From: an uncultured Tenacibaculum sp.
GTDB taxonomy: Bacteria > Bacteroidota > Bacteroidia > Flavobacteriales > Flavobacteriaceae
Direction of reading: 5' to 3'
DNA length: 64,000 nucleotides
NCBI GenBank assembly: GCA_947498055.1
Contig: CANMJA010000006.1
Span: forward strand, 62,001-126,000
The position numbers and the translations under genes are program-made. This document shows positions 16,828 through 25,021 of the stretch, piece after piece (position 1 is the stretch's first letter; each line of letters begins with the position of its first letter). The notes beneath the pieces are model-generated. The model saw nothing but the letters and a program-made list of their open reading frames with translations. It had not been told where the DNA came from and did no database searches.

Positions 16828-17049
16828 TTAAATAATGGAGATTAACAAAGCAATACCCCCAAGAATACAAGCCCATTTAACAACTGTAAATACTAGCGAA
16901 AAGGCGAAGCTAAATAGCCAACGTATTAGCGAAACAGCTACTAAAAGTGAGATTACAATCACTACTTCTTTAGTAATGACATTGGATAGTAAATAGCCTG
17001 TTCCTAGAAGTAAGAATAGTTTGATAATTGTATTTGGAAGATGCTTCAT
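16828..17049 (-). CDS. Small membrane protein of the PRTRC operon
   Basis: A 73-residue protein that is almost entirely hydrophobic, with two or three membrane segments (about 7-20, 28-42 and 50-72) and very short loops carrying Lys and Arg. It is 19 bases upstream of protein E and eight bases downstream of another small gene, so it is part of the same transcript. No family recognised. It could anchor the conjugation machinery at the membrane, or be an unrelated ICE passenger. Confidence 0.65.
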   Translation of the reverse strand: MKHLPNTIIKLFLLLGTGYLLSNVITKEVVIVISLLVAVSLIRWLFSFAFSLVFTVVKWACILGGIALLISII

Positions 17050-17057
17050 GGCATTAT

Positions 17058-17279
17058 TTATTTTTTAATTGTTCCTTTCTCTATCAGTTTTTTGTCTTTC
17101 ATAAACAATATTGTGCCATATTCAAAACCTGCATTAAAAGCGACATTATTGAGATAGTTTTGATATGCTATTCCTTTTATATTTTCACCTATTAGGTTGT
17201 TAAAAATCACTTTTAAACTTCCTTCATTGCCTTGTAAAATGGTCATTCCGTTTTGCTTAATTTCTTCACGCACATTCAT
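17058..17279 (-). CDS. Unknown 73-residue protein
   Basis: I choose the ATG at 17279 (MNVREEIKQNG..) because it begins just after the stop of the upstream gene at 17285; a longer frame from a start further upstream would overlap that gene by 37 bases. The product is 73 residues, soluble, with no motif that I recognise. It ends in a basic tail (KKLIEKGTIKK). It belongs to the string of small minus-strand genes that precede PRTRC protein E. Confidence 0.55.
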   Translation of the reverse strand: MNVREEIKQNGMTILQGNEGSLKVIFNNLIGENIKGIAYQNYLNNVAFNAGFEYGTILFMKDKKLIEKGTIKK

Positions 17280-17284
17280 AAATT

Positions 17285-17692
17285 TTAAATTAGTTGTTGC
17301 TTTTCTATATTTTTTAGCCACGTATTAGCAAAGGCTACATTTTTGGCTACTGCTTCATGCCTAATGCCTTTTATTTTACCATCCTCAATAAATAGGTCTA
17401 TTTGGTCTATTCTCATAAAATCATTACGATAGCTATAAGGCATTACAATAGAATCCTTTTCATTTTGAGCCAATAAAAAACACATTTCGGGGTCTGCCAT
17501 TAAATCTCCATTTTGCTCTTTGTAATGTGCGAGCGAATACATTTCAAACCCTTCTATTTCGTCTATTTTTTCAGCTGATAAAGCCATATAAAGTCCTTTC
17601 TTATTATCTAGTTCTATATGTCCATTATTCTTTTTTACGAGTGCTACTATTTTTAAAAATATTTCGGTTGCTTTTCTGTTTATAGTTTTCAT
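17285..17692 (-). CDS. DUF6908-like protein
   Basis: A 135-residue soluble protein resembling the DUF6908 family found on Bacteroidota plasmids and ICEs. Its recognisable part is the block YSLAHYKEQNGDLMADPEMC (about 52-71), preceded by a helical start beginning MKTINRKATEIF. These proteins are common near PRTRC and antirestriction-type genes. No enzyme motif is seen. It lies in the same orientation as the PRTRC genes, with a five-base gap to the next gene. Confidence 0.65.
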   Translation of the reverse strand: MKTINRKATEIFLKIVALVKKNNGHIELDNKKGLYMALSAEKIDEIEGFEMYSLAHYKEQNGDLMADPEMCFLLAQNEKDSIVMPYSYRNDFMRIDQIDLFIEDGKIKGIRHEAVAKNVAFANTWLKNIEKQQLI

Positions 17693-17725
17693 TTTTATGT
17701 GGTTTTAGTGATTCGTAAATTGATT

Positions 17726-17944
17726 TTAAATGGCGTTTAAAATGAGGTTTTTACACTCAGAAGCTACTTTAGATACATAGTCCTCCAAATATTCGATAGC
17801 ATCTACTTTTTGAGCAATAGAGAGTGCTGTCGCAAGTGTTTCTGCTTGTTTACGCTGTCCGTTTACAAGAGATTCTAAAATGTATTCGTAGTACTGCGTT
17901 ATTGTTTTGAAGTTGTACTCTTTTAATGTTTCTAATGATACCAT
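17726..17944 (-). CDS. Unknown small protein
   Basis: A 72-residue helical protein from the ATG at 17944 (MVSLETLKEYNFKTITQYYE..); a longer version would need a TTG start at 17968. It has no signal sequence or membrane span and I recognise no family. It is the most upstream gene that clearly belongs to the PRTRC-side minus-strand string, 33 bases before the DUF6908-like gene. Confidence 0.55.
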   Translation of the reverse strand: MVSLETLKEYNFKTITQYYEYILESLVNGQRKQAETLATALSIAQKVDAIEYLEDYVSKVASECKNLILNAI

Positions 17945-18631
17945 AATGCTCGTTTTTAAGAATTTCAATCCCTATTAAATTTTAAGGGGTGTTTGTTTCT
18001 TTCTTACGTGCATAGCACAATAAATGAAGTGGGTTTTGTCAAGACTTTTAGTGATAAATTAGGTGTGTTTGCGACGTAGTAAAATACTCGTATTTTCAAG
18101 GAAGTAGATTCCTTATTTATTGCTAAAACTTGTATAGTCTTGACAAGTTCCATAAGGATATCTAGCAGTTCTTTTGAAAGGTTTTGTGTTAGCGTGTACG
18201 ATGAGTTAAGCGATAAAAGCAAAAGGTTTCAAATTAGAAATGCTTATATCCTGCCAGTTTTTCGTTGTCCCGAAAAATGACAAAGGCTTCATTTATTATA
18301 AACCCCTTAAAATATGTAAGTCCAATCTTGAATTTTTAAGAATTAGTGACAAAGGCTCAAGAAGAATTTGTTGCTAATTCAGTTAAGAAAATTTAGGGTT
18401 GGGCTGTCTAAATATAGAATTTAGAAGAATGCTTTATTTAAAAAATCACAGCAAATGTTTTAGATATAAAAAAGAAACTAAATCAGTATTAAGCAAGCCA
18501 ATAAAAGACAAATAGGGACGATTTTATTCATTAATAAATTAGACGCCATGATAACTATAAGTTTATACAAAACCTTAAAGATGCTATTGTTATATATAAG
18601 AAAAGGCATACAATACGTCACTCTATTAATC
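17945..18631. other. Non-coding region upstream of the PRTRC string and recombinase unit
   Basis: About 690 bases between the divergent PRTRC-side genes and the recombinase-side genes. A 72-codon minus-strand frame at 18004-18222 needs a TTG start and has no family resemblance, so I do not call it. The stretch contains a perfect 11-base inverted repeat, TTGTCAAGACT (18036-18046) with AGTCTTGACAA (18136-18146). It also contains a small hairpin TTTTTCG/CGAAAAA at 18258-18277 and a motif TTTTAAGGGGTGTTT at 17980-17994 that resembles, in reverse, motifs in the 12.4-12.7 kb zone. Promoters for both sides should lie here. Confidence 0.5.
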
Positions 18632-18829
18632 ATGCAAAAAATCAACAAAGAAAATATAGAACAAGCTACAGAGAGAGTCAAGAAACGATTGCCTATAGAA
18701 AAAATACGTCAAATTCCTAAGTATAAAAACATATCTCCCAAAGCATACAATCAGCTTATTAAAAACGCTGAAACCTTTTCTTTACTCATATTAGAGACCA
18801 TTAATGTACAAGGTCAAAATATTATTTAA
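18632..18829 (+). CDS. Unknown small helical protein upstream of the recombinase
   Basis: A 65-residue basic, helical protein starting at ATG 18632 (MQKINKENIEQATERVKKRL..), 66 bases before the recombinase gene. A longer frame from 18548 would add a hydrophobic leader that looks artificial. The pattern of a small basic helical protein before a site-specific recombinase suggests a directionality or DNA-binding helper, but I recognise no family. Moderately likely to be a real gene. Confidence 0.45.
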   Translation: MQKINKENIEQATERVKKRLPIEKIRQIPKYKNISPKAYNQLIKNAETFSLLILETINVQGQNII

Positions 18830-18862
18830 CATTGATTTTTACACAAAACTTACCAATACCTA

Positions 18863-18870
18863 TATCTTTG
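18863..18870 (+). promoter_or_regulatory. Candidate -7 element of the recombinase promoter
   Basis: TATCTTTG matches the Flavobacterium -7 consensus TAnnTTTG exactly, 25 bases before the recombinase ATG at 18896. A good TTG -33 element at the usual distance is not obvious. Confidence 0.45.
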
Positions 18871-18895
18871 TTATTGATATTCAACACTTAAAACC

Positions 18896-20530
18896 ATGGA
18901 TAACTTAACTCTTTTCAAACAATTCGCTCCCAAAGCTCCCAAAAAATTTCAAGAAGGTAATAACGCCGTTATTTATACTCGGGTTTCCTCCAGCGATCAA
19001 GAGGATAATACCAGTTTGGCTTCTCAAAAAAAGCATTGTGATTTATATGCACAAAGACGAAACTTAAATGTTGTTGGATATTTTGGAGGTACATACGAAT
19101 CTGCAAAAACAGATGACAGAAAAGAGTTTAATCAATTACTAAAGTTTGTAAAACGCTCTAAAAACATCAACTATATTATTGTGTACTCATACGAACGTTT
19201 TTCTCGTTCAGGGATAAATGGAGCATCTATTGCAGAAGAATTGCTTAAAAAATATGGTGTAATTACATTAGCCATCACACAAGAACTTGATCCAACTACT
19301 CCGTCGGGTTCTTTTCAGCAAAAAATATTTTTCCTCTTCGGACAAATGGATAATGAATTGAGAAGAGATAAAACTGTTACAGGAATGAAAGAACTACTCT
19401 TAAAAGGGTATTGGGTTTGGGCTGTTCCTAGAGGGTATGAGGACTTAAATAAAGGAAAAGCTACAGAACGTAAGTTGATAGTTAATGAAGAAGGAAAACT
19501 GCTAAAAAAGGCTTTTGAGTGGAAAGCTTACAGCCAATTACCAAACGTAGAAATTGTAAGGCGTTTAAAAAAGATGGGAATTAACCTATCAGAGAAACGT
19601 TTAAACGATTTATTCTCAAATCCCTTCTATTGTGGATTGATTACTAGTAAAATGATTCCAGATCAAGTAATTGAAGGTAATCATGAAGCAATGATTTCAA
19701 AAGAGCTTTTTTTAAAAGTGCATAATATTAGACAAGAAAAACGCATACATGGATTTGTCCATAATAAAGATAATGACAATCTGCCTTTAAAAATTTTCAC
19801 AAAGTGTGAAAAATGTGGAAAAGGAATGACAGGTTATTTAGTAAAAAAGAAAAACCTGTATTACTACAAATGCCGTACAAAAGGATGCAAAGTAAATCGT
19901 AGTGCCAAAGCTATGCACCAATTGTTTAATAAAGCACTAGCTTCTTTTAAGATTGAAAAAGAAGAAATGGAAATTATCAAAGTGCAACTAGAAGAGCAAA
20001 TGGGAGTATTCTTTAAATCGAAAACAGAAAATGAGAAAGTTTTAAAAGCCAATCTAAATGCTTTAAAAAAGAAATTAGAGAATATCGAAGAACGATTTGT
20101 TATTGGCGAAATAGATAGACCACTTTACGATAAGTACAGCTCTAAATACAAAAATGAATATTTTGAAATTGAGCAAGAAGTTGATAAAACAAGCGGATAC
20201 AGTTCGAACCTCAAAAAAGTAATCAATTTTGTTGCCAAAACATCCACCAATGTATTGCCGTTGTGGGAATCTTCTACTTTAGAGAATAAAAAGGTTTTTC
20301 AGCAAATGCTATTTCCAGACGGAATCTTCTATAATCACGAATTAGACCAAGTTCGAACCACTAGAATAAATTCATTTTTCTCGCTAATCCCAGAAATGAC
20401 GGGTAATATAGGAAATAAAAAAAGCGGAAATTCTATCAAGTATGATAAAATCTCCGCTTTAGTGAGCCCTGCAGGATTCGAACCTGCGACCGCCTCCTTA
20501 GAAGGGAGGTGCTCTATCCAGCTGAGCTAA
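18896..20530 (+). CDS. Large serine recombinase (ICE integrase candidate)
   Basis: A 544-residue recombinase of the large-serine type. The resolvase domain (about 22-175) carries the catalytic serine at 31 in YTRVSSSDQ and the arginine-containing segment YERFSRSG. The recombinase domain follows (about 185-290), then a zinc ribbon (CEKCGKG.. and ..YYKCRTKGC, about 304-330) and a coiled coil (about 350-425). The last 20-odd codons are the complement of a tRNA-Arg gene, so the frame continues across the element edge into host sequence. This indicates integration at or beside the tRNA 3' end. In the excised circle the C-terminus would differ. It is the best candidate for the ICE integrase. Confidence 0.88.
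   Translation: MDNLTLFKQFAPKAPKKFQEGNNAVIYTRVSSSDQEDNTSLASQKKHCDLYAQRRNLNVVGYFGGTYESAKTDDRKEFNQLLKFVKRSKNINYIIVYSYERFSRSGINGASIAEELLKKYGVITLAITQELDPTTPSGSFQQKIFFLFGQMDNELRRDKTVTGMKELLLKGYWVWAVPRGYEDLNKGKATERKLIVNEEGKLLKKAFEWKAYSQLPNVEIVRRLKKMGINLSEKRLNDLFSNPFYCGLITSKMIPDQVIEGNHEAMISKELFLKVHNIRQEKRIHGFVHNKDNDNLPLKIFTKCEKCGKGMTGYLVKKKNLYYYKCRTKGCKVNRSAKAMHQLFNKALASFKIEKEEMEIIKVQLEEQMGVFFKSKTENEKVLKANLNALKKKLENIEERFVIGEIDRPLYDKYSSKYKNEYFEIEQEVDKTSGYSSNLKKVINFVAKTSTNVLPLWESSTLENKKVFQQMLFPDGIFYNHELDQVRTTRINSFFSLIPEMTGNIGNKKSGNSIKYDKISALVSPAGFEPATASLEGRCSIQLS
20414..20460 (-). terminator. Terminator of the tRNA-Ser-Pro-Arg transcript
   Basis: AAAGCGGA (20421-20428) pairs with TCCGCTTT (20453-20460), with an inner ATCA/TGAT pairing. 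Read on the minus strand it is followed by seven T. It lies three bases beyond the tRNA-Arg 3' end and inside the coding frame of the recombinase. Confidence 0.7.
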
Positions 20531-20536
20531 GAGCCC
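20463..20536 (-). tRNA. tRNA-Arg(TCT)
   Basis: A 74-base cloverleaf on the minus strand. Acceptor GGGCTCT pairs with AGGGCTC (two G-T pairs), the D-arm begins TAGCTCAG, the anticodon stem CCTCC/GGAGG encloses CTTCTAA with anticodon TCT, and the T-arm is GCAGG-TTCGAAT-CCTGC. No CCA is encoded. Its 3' half overlaps the end of the recombinase frame. Confidence 0.95.
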
Positions 20537-20565
20537 GTAGTTTTTATGTTTCTACGAAAACAGTG

Positions 20566-20640
20566 TCGGGGTGGCAGGATTCGAACCTGCGACCTCCTCG
20601 TCCCAAACGAGGCGCGATAACCGGGCTACGCTACACCCCG
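20566..20640 (-). tRNA. tRNA-Pro(TGG)
   Basis: A 75-base minus-strand cloverleaf. Acceptor CGGGGTG pairs with CACCCCG, the anticodon stem CCTCG/CGAGG encloses TTTGGGA with anticodon TGG, and the T-loop is TTCGAAT. It lies 29 bases upstream of tRNA-Arg and is probably part of the same transcript. Confidence 0.95.
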
Positions 20641-20656
20641 AGTGCAATTTTCTTAG

Positions 20657-20740
20657 CGGAGAGACAGGGACTCGAACCCTGGCGACAGTTTCCCGTCGAC
20701 AGATTAGCAATCTGCTGCATTACCACTCTGCCACCTCTCC
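20657..20740 (-). tRNA. tRNA-Ser(GCT)
   Basis: An 84-base class II tRNA on the minus strand. Acceptor GGAGAGG pairs with TCTCTCC, the anticodon loop TTGCTAA gives anticodon GCT, a long variable arm (TCGACGGGAAACTGTCG region) is present, and the discriminator is G. It is the first gene of the three-tRNA cluster. Confidence 0.95.
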
Positions 20741-20839
20741 GTAATTTAAATTTCAAATCGACTATTTGAACTAAAAATTGCGAGTGCAAATTTAACATTA
20801 GAAAAAGAATCTCACAAGTATTTTTTGAAAAAATTTCAC

Positions 20840-22900
20840 TTATTCTGGATACTCTACACGTAAGTGATATATATTCATCAACTTAGCTTTAATAATTTTT
20901 TTTATTTTTTCTATCTCTCTAAAGGTTATATTAGAATTAATGAATTGATTGTTGTTTTTTTGCCCTTCTACAACCTTGTCTATTAATTCATCTATAGATT
21001 GTGCTGTTGGATTCTTTAAACTTTTTGAAGCTGCTTCTGCTGAGTCACAAATCATTAAAATGGCCGTCTCTTTAGAAAATGGTATAGGACCTTGGTATCT
21101 AAACTTCTTTTCATCTACTTCTTCATCAGGATTGTTCTCTTGCTCTTTCTTATAAAAAAAATAAACCAAACTAGTACCATGATGTGTTCTTATAAAATCG
21201 ATTATTCGATCTGGAATTTTATTCTTTTTTGCTATTTCTATTCCTTTAATCACATGATTTAAAATTATTTGTGCGCTATCTTTAGGAGATAAATCATTGT
21301 GTGGGTTTACCCCTGTAATCTGATTTTCTGTAAAATATTTTGGATTGGTCATTTTTCCAATATCATGGTATAAAGCTCCTGTTCTAACTAGCATAGAATT
21401 TGCTCCTATTTCATTAGCTGCAGCTTCTGCCAAATTAGCTACTTGTATCGAATGTTGAAACGTTCCTGGTGCTTTTTCATTCAATTCTCTTAAAAGTTTA
21501 GAATTTGTATTAGAAAGCTCTAATAAAGTAACATCAGAAACCAAACCAAATACTTTTTCATAAAAATAAATAAAGAAAACAGCTAAAAATGATAGTAAAC
21601 CATTCATTGCAAACCATCCAAAATATTCCCATTTTATGTTAGAAACATTTCCTTCTTTGATTATTGAAAATGCAAAATAAGTAACCATATAAACAAGTGT
21701 TACCTGTAATATTGAAATAAATAAACTTGCCCGCTTATACAATTCAGAAACAGATAAAATAGTTACAATACCTGCTATTATATGCAAATAAATAAATTCG
21801 AAGCTATTTGGTACTATAAAACCTAATAAAAGGATCGTTAAAACATGTGTAAACAAACCTAATCTAGCATCGAAAAAAGCTTTTAACACAATGGGAAGTA
21901 TCGTTACAGGAATTACATATAATAAATCTGGATTGTAAGTAACCATTAATGTTTGTGCAAAAATAATTAGCAATACATTTAAAAAAATAAAGGTTATTTG
22001 GCTATTATTATCAAAAATATCTCGCCTGTAACGATGTAAAAATAACAGCATCATTAATAATGCTAAAGAAACTAAAATAGTATATCCAAAAACCAACCAA
22101 TTATAATTTGACTTTGTCCAAATTTGAGATTTAGATGTTTCTTTTAACGATCTTAAAACATTAAAACTCCTACCCTCAACAATATCTCCTTTCTGTATAA
22201 TTAACTCGTCTTTAGATATTTTACCTTTAGTATAAGATATATCCTTTACAGCTTGCTCCACACCCTTTTCTGTAAATTCTGCGTCAAATTTCACATTAGG
22301 TTCTAATAATTCCGACAATTGCTTTACCGCAAAATCTTTGCTAAATGACTTATTATAAATTGAAAAACCTTTTACTATGATTGGTAAAATTTCTTTAGAT
22401 TGTGTAAGTTTTGAAAAAGGAATATCTTCAATAGATTGTCCTTTTCTAATAGCTATTAATTCATTTTTATTTAATCTCTCCTTAGAAACCTCATCTACGA
22501 AACCATAATCATATACTTTTTGTATTATTCGTTCTCCTTCTTCAGTAAGCTTTTTTATTTCTAAAGAATTAATACTATCTATAGATGACAAAGATCCCAT
22601 CATCTTTAAAAATATTTCTTTTTTATTTTTAGGTACTTCTAAGTCGTATAAAAAATATTGTTGTAAAGAAGCTTTTATCTGTTTAATTTCTGTAGAAACT
22701 TCTTTTTCTGTTTTCTGAATGGCAAAATCAAATGGTGCATATAAATTATTATACTGCCACGGTTTACCCCTAGAAAAATCATATCTAAACTGCCCTCCTT
22801 TTGGCAATAAATACACAATGGAAAAAGTAGTAATAATAAACAACAACACTCTATAAATAGATGCGTTATTCCTATATAAACTATTAATAATTTTGTTCAT
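20840..22900 (-). CDS. 7TM-HD family cyclic-di-AMP phosphodiesterase, PgpH-like
   Basis: A 686-residue membrane phosphodiesterase. It has an N-terminal span (about 16-32), a large extracytoplasmic 7TMR-HD extracellular domain (about 50-265), seven membrane spans (about 270-450) and a cytoplasmic HD domain. The HD motif YHDIGK lies at His512-Asp513, with further conserved histidines in HNDLSPKDSAQ and THHGTS. This is the PgpH architecture, whose known activity is hydrolysis of cyclic di-AMP at the inner membrane. Length and topology are normal. It is divergently oriented to the thiolase gene. Confidence 0.93.
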   Translation of the reverse strand: MNKIINSLYRNNASIYRVLLFIITTFSIVYLLPKGGQFRYDFSRGKPWQYNNLYAPFDFAIQKTEKEVSTEIKQIKASLQQYFLYDLEVPKNKKEIFLKMMGSLSSIDSINSLEIKKLTEEGERIIQKVYDYGFVDEVSKERLNKNELIAIRKGQSIEDIPFSKLTQSKEILPIIVKGFSIYNKSFSKDFAVKQLSELLEPNVKFDAEFTEKGVEQAVKDISYTKGKISKDELIIQKGDIVEGRSFNVLRSLKETSKSQIWTKSNYNWLVFGYTILVSLALLMMLLFLHRYRRDIFDNNSQITFIFLNVLLIIFAQTLMVTYNPDLLYVIPVTILPIVLKAFFDARLGLFTHVLTILLLGFIVPNSFEFIYLHIIAGIVTILSVSELYKRASLFISILQVTLVYMVTYFAFSIIKEGNVSNIKWEYFGWFAMNGLLSFLAVFFIYFYEKVFGLVSDVTLLELSNTNSKLLRELNEKAPGTFQHSIQVANLAEAAANEIGANSMLVRTGALYHDIGKMTNPKYFTENQITGVNPHNDLSPKDSAQIILNHVIKGIEIAKKNKIPDRIIDFIRTHHGTSLVYFFYKKEQENNPDEEVDEKKFRYQGPIPFSKETAILMICDSAEAASKSLKNPTAQSIDELIDKVVEGQKNNNQFINSNITFREIEKIKKIIKAKLMNIYHLRVEYPE

Positions 22901-22942
22901 TTATATAAAGTTAGAATTGTAAATATAACCTTTTGTTATTAT

Positions 22943-22973
22943 TTGAGAACTAGCTATAAAATGGTTATTTTCG
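22943..22973 (+). promoter_or_regulatory. Promoter of the thiolase gene
   Basis: TTG at 22943-22945 followed 20 bases later by TATTTTCG (22966-22973), one mismatch from TAnnTTTG, about 28 bases before the ATG. Confidence 0.5.
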
Positions 22974-23001
22974 CATAACAAAACAAACAAATACATTTAT
23001 A

Positions 23002-24177
23002 ATGAAAGAAGTAGTTATCGCATCTGTAGCTAGAACTCCTATAGGAAGCTTTTTAGGTACATTATCTAATATACCAGCACCTAAGTTGGGTGCTATTGCT
23101 ATTAAAGGCGCATTAAATAAATTAAATATAGAACCAAACCAAGTAGAGGAAGTTTTTATGGGTAATGTAGTATCTGCTGGTTTAGGGCAAGCTCCTGCAA
23201 GACAAGCTGCTATTATGGCTGGTATTCCAGATACTGTTCCTTGTACTACAGTTAATAAAGTATGCTCTTCTGGTATGAAATCTATTATGTTAGCTGCGCA
23301 AACTATTGCTTTAGGAGATGCAGAAATCGTTGTAGCTGGGGGAATGGAAAATATGAGTATGATACCTCACTATCAACATGCAAGATCAGCTACAAAATTT
23401 GGTCCTGTAAAAATGGAAGATGGAATGCAAAGAGATGGCTTAGTCGATGCTTATGAAAAAGTTGCTATGGGAGTGTGTGCAGATGCATGTGCTACTGAAT
23501 ATAATTTTTCAAGAGAAGATCAAGATAATTTTGCTATAGAATCTTACAATCGCTCTGCTAAAGCTTGGAGCGAAGGAAAATTTGCAGATGAAATTGTACC
23601 TGTAGAAGTACCACAACGAAGAGGAGAGCCTATTATTTTCAACGAAGATGAAGAGTACAAGAATGTGAAAATGGAAAAAATACCATCTTTACGACCTGCT
23701 TTTACTAAAGAAGGAACTGTAACTGCTGCAAACGCTTCTACTATAAATGATGGTGGAGCTGCATTGGTATTAATGTCTGCTGATAAAGCAAAAGAACTAG
23801 GCATACAACCTCTTGCAAAAATTAAAGGATATGCAGATGCTGCTCATGAACCTAAATGGTTTACAACTGCACCTGCTAAAGCATTACCAAAAGCTTTAGC
23901 TAAAGCTGGTATTTCTTCTGATGAAGTTGATTATTTCGAGTTAAATGAAGCTTTTTCTGTTGTTGGACTAGCTAACACAAAAATTTTAGGCTTATCATCA
24001 GACAAAGTAAATGTAAATGGTGGAGCTGTTTCTTTAGGACACCCATTAGGCGTTTCTGGGGCTAGAATCGTAATCGCTTTAACATCTATTTTAAAACAAA
24101 ACAACGCTAAAATAGGTGCTGCCGGTATTTGTAACGGTGGTGGTGGTGCTAGTGCAATGGTTATTGAAAGAGTTTAA
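23002..24177 (+). CDS. Acetyl-CoA C-acyltransferase (thiolase)
   Basis: A 391-residue cytoplasmic thiolase of the acetoacetyl-CoA type. It catalyses reversible condensation/cleavage of acyl-CoA with acetyl-CoA. The nucleophilic cysteine is Cys88 in [10 protein letters not shown], the histidine lies in [16 protein letters not shown] near residue 347, and the second cysteine in [10 protein letters not shown] near 377. The glycine-rich end and total length are those of biosynthetic or degradative thiolases. The neighbours do not form a fatty-acid operon, so whether it serves beta-oxidation, acetoacetate or branched-chain degradation cannot be told. Confidence 0.95.
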   Translation: MKEVVIASVARTPIGSFLGTLSNIPAPKLGAIAIKGALNKLNIEPNQVEEVFMGNVVSAGLGQAPARQAAIMAGIPDTVPCTTVNKVCSSGMKSIMLAAQTIALGDAEIVVAGGMENMSMIPHYQHARSATKFGPVKMEDGMQRDGLVDAYEKVAMGVCADACATEYNFSREDQDNFAIESYNRSAKAWSEGKFADEIVPVEVPQRRGEPIIFNEDEEYKNVKMEKIPSLRPAFTKEGTVTAANASTINDGGAALVLMSADKAKELGIQPLAKIKGYADAAHEPKWFTTAPAKALPKALAKAGISSDEVDYFELNEAFSVVGLANTKILGLSSDKVNVNGGAVSLGHPLGVSGARIVIALTSILKQNNAKIGAAGICNGGGGASAMVIERV

Positions 24178-24194
24178 TTTTAAAAATTTTTCTA

Positions 24195-24962
24195 TTGTTT
24201 GGAATTTGTAATTTAAGTATTATCCCGCTTCGTTTAGAACCTTCAGATACTTCTGAAATGGTGAATCAGATTATTTTTGGCGAACATTTCTATATTTTAG
24301 AAAGAACAAAAAAATGGAGTAAAATCAAATTAGCTTTCGATGGTTATGAAGGATATATTGATAATAAACAATATGAAGAAATATCTGAAATTACCTTTGA
24401 GCAGCTAGAAAATGAACCTCAATTCTATGCTGGAGAATTAATTGACTTTATTTCTGATAAAAACAATAACTTAACAACAATACCTTTAGGGGCTAGATTG
24501 CCATTTTACAAGAAAAATTCTTTTACTATTAACAAGAACTCTTATATTTATGAAGGCAAAGTCAGTAACAAAAAACTACCTAAAAGCTCTATTGTAGAAA
24601 TTGCTTTCTTATTTTTAAACACTCCTTATTTATGGGGTGGAAAAACGCCTTTTGGGATTGATTGTTCTGGCTTTACACAAACTGTTTATAAACTTTGTGG
24701 TTATAATTTGCTTAGAGATGCCAAAGAACAAGCTACACAAGGAAATGTATTGAGTTTTATAGAAGAAAGTGAACCTGGTGATTTAGCATTTTTTGATAAT
24801 GAAGAAGGCATTATTACACATGTTGGTATTGTTATGAATGATTATAATATTATACATGCGCATGGTAAAGTTAGAATAGACAAATTAGATCATAGCGGTA
24901 TATACAACACAGATACTTTAAAACATTCTCACAAGCTTAGAATGATAAAAAAAATGATATAA
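24195..24962 (+). CDS. NlpC/P60 (C40) peptidoglycan hydrolase with SH3-like domains
   Basis: A 255-residue protein with an N-terminal SH3-like region (about 1-115) and a C-terminal NlpC/P60 domain. The catalytic Cys lies in GIDCSGFTQ (near 156), the His in THVGIVMN (near 215), and a third polar residue in IIHAHG. The family cleaves stem-peptide bonds in peptidoglycan (dipeptidyl-peptidase VI type). No signal peptide is visible. No ATG is available at the proper place: the start used here is TTG at 24195, which gives the expected MFGICNLSIIPLR beginning. The stop overlaps the start of a strong terminator stem. Confidence 0.88.
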   Translation: MFGICNLSIIPLRLEPSDTSEMVNQIIFGEHFYILERTKKWSKIKLAFDGYEGYIDNKQYEEISEITFEQLENEPQFYAGELIDFISDKNNNLTTIPLGARLPFYKKNSFTINKNSYIYEGKVSNKKLPKSSIVEIAFLFLNTPYLWGGKTPFGIDCSGFTQTVYKLCGYNLLRDAKEQATQGNVLSFIEESEPGDLAFFDNEEGIITHVGIVMNDYNIIHAHGKVRIDKLDHSGIYNTDTLKHSHKLRMIKKMI

Positions 24963-25004
24963 AAAAGAAAAGGAGAAAATATACATTTTCTCCTTTTCTT
25001 TTTT
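24961..25004. terminator. Bidirectional terminator between convergent genes
   Basis: A perfect 20-base-pair stem (arms at 24961-24980 and 24985-25004) with a four-base loop and A/T runs on both flanks. It overlaps the stop codon of the NlpC/P60 gene and serves the TPR gene on the other strand as well. Confidence 0.92.
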
Positions 25005-25021
25005 ATCTATAACAACTAGTG

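Noticed and set aside
18004..18222. 72-codon minus-strand frame with TTG start
   Set aside because: Needs a rare start, shows no recognisable features and contains both arms of an inverted repeat; probably non-coding.
20509..20769. 86-codon plus-strand frame across the tRNA genes
   Set aside because: It is the antisense of tRNA-Pro and tRNA-Ser; such frames are a well-known annotation artefact.
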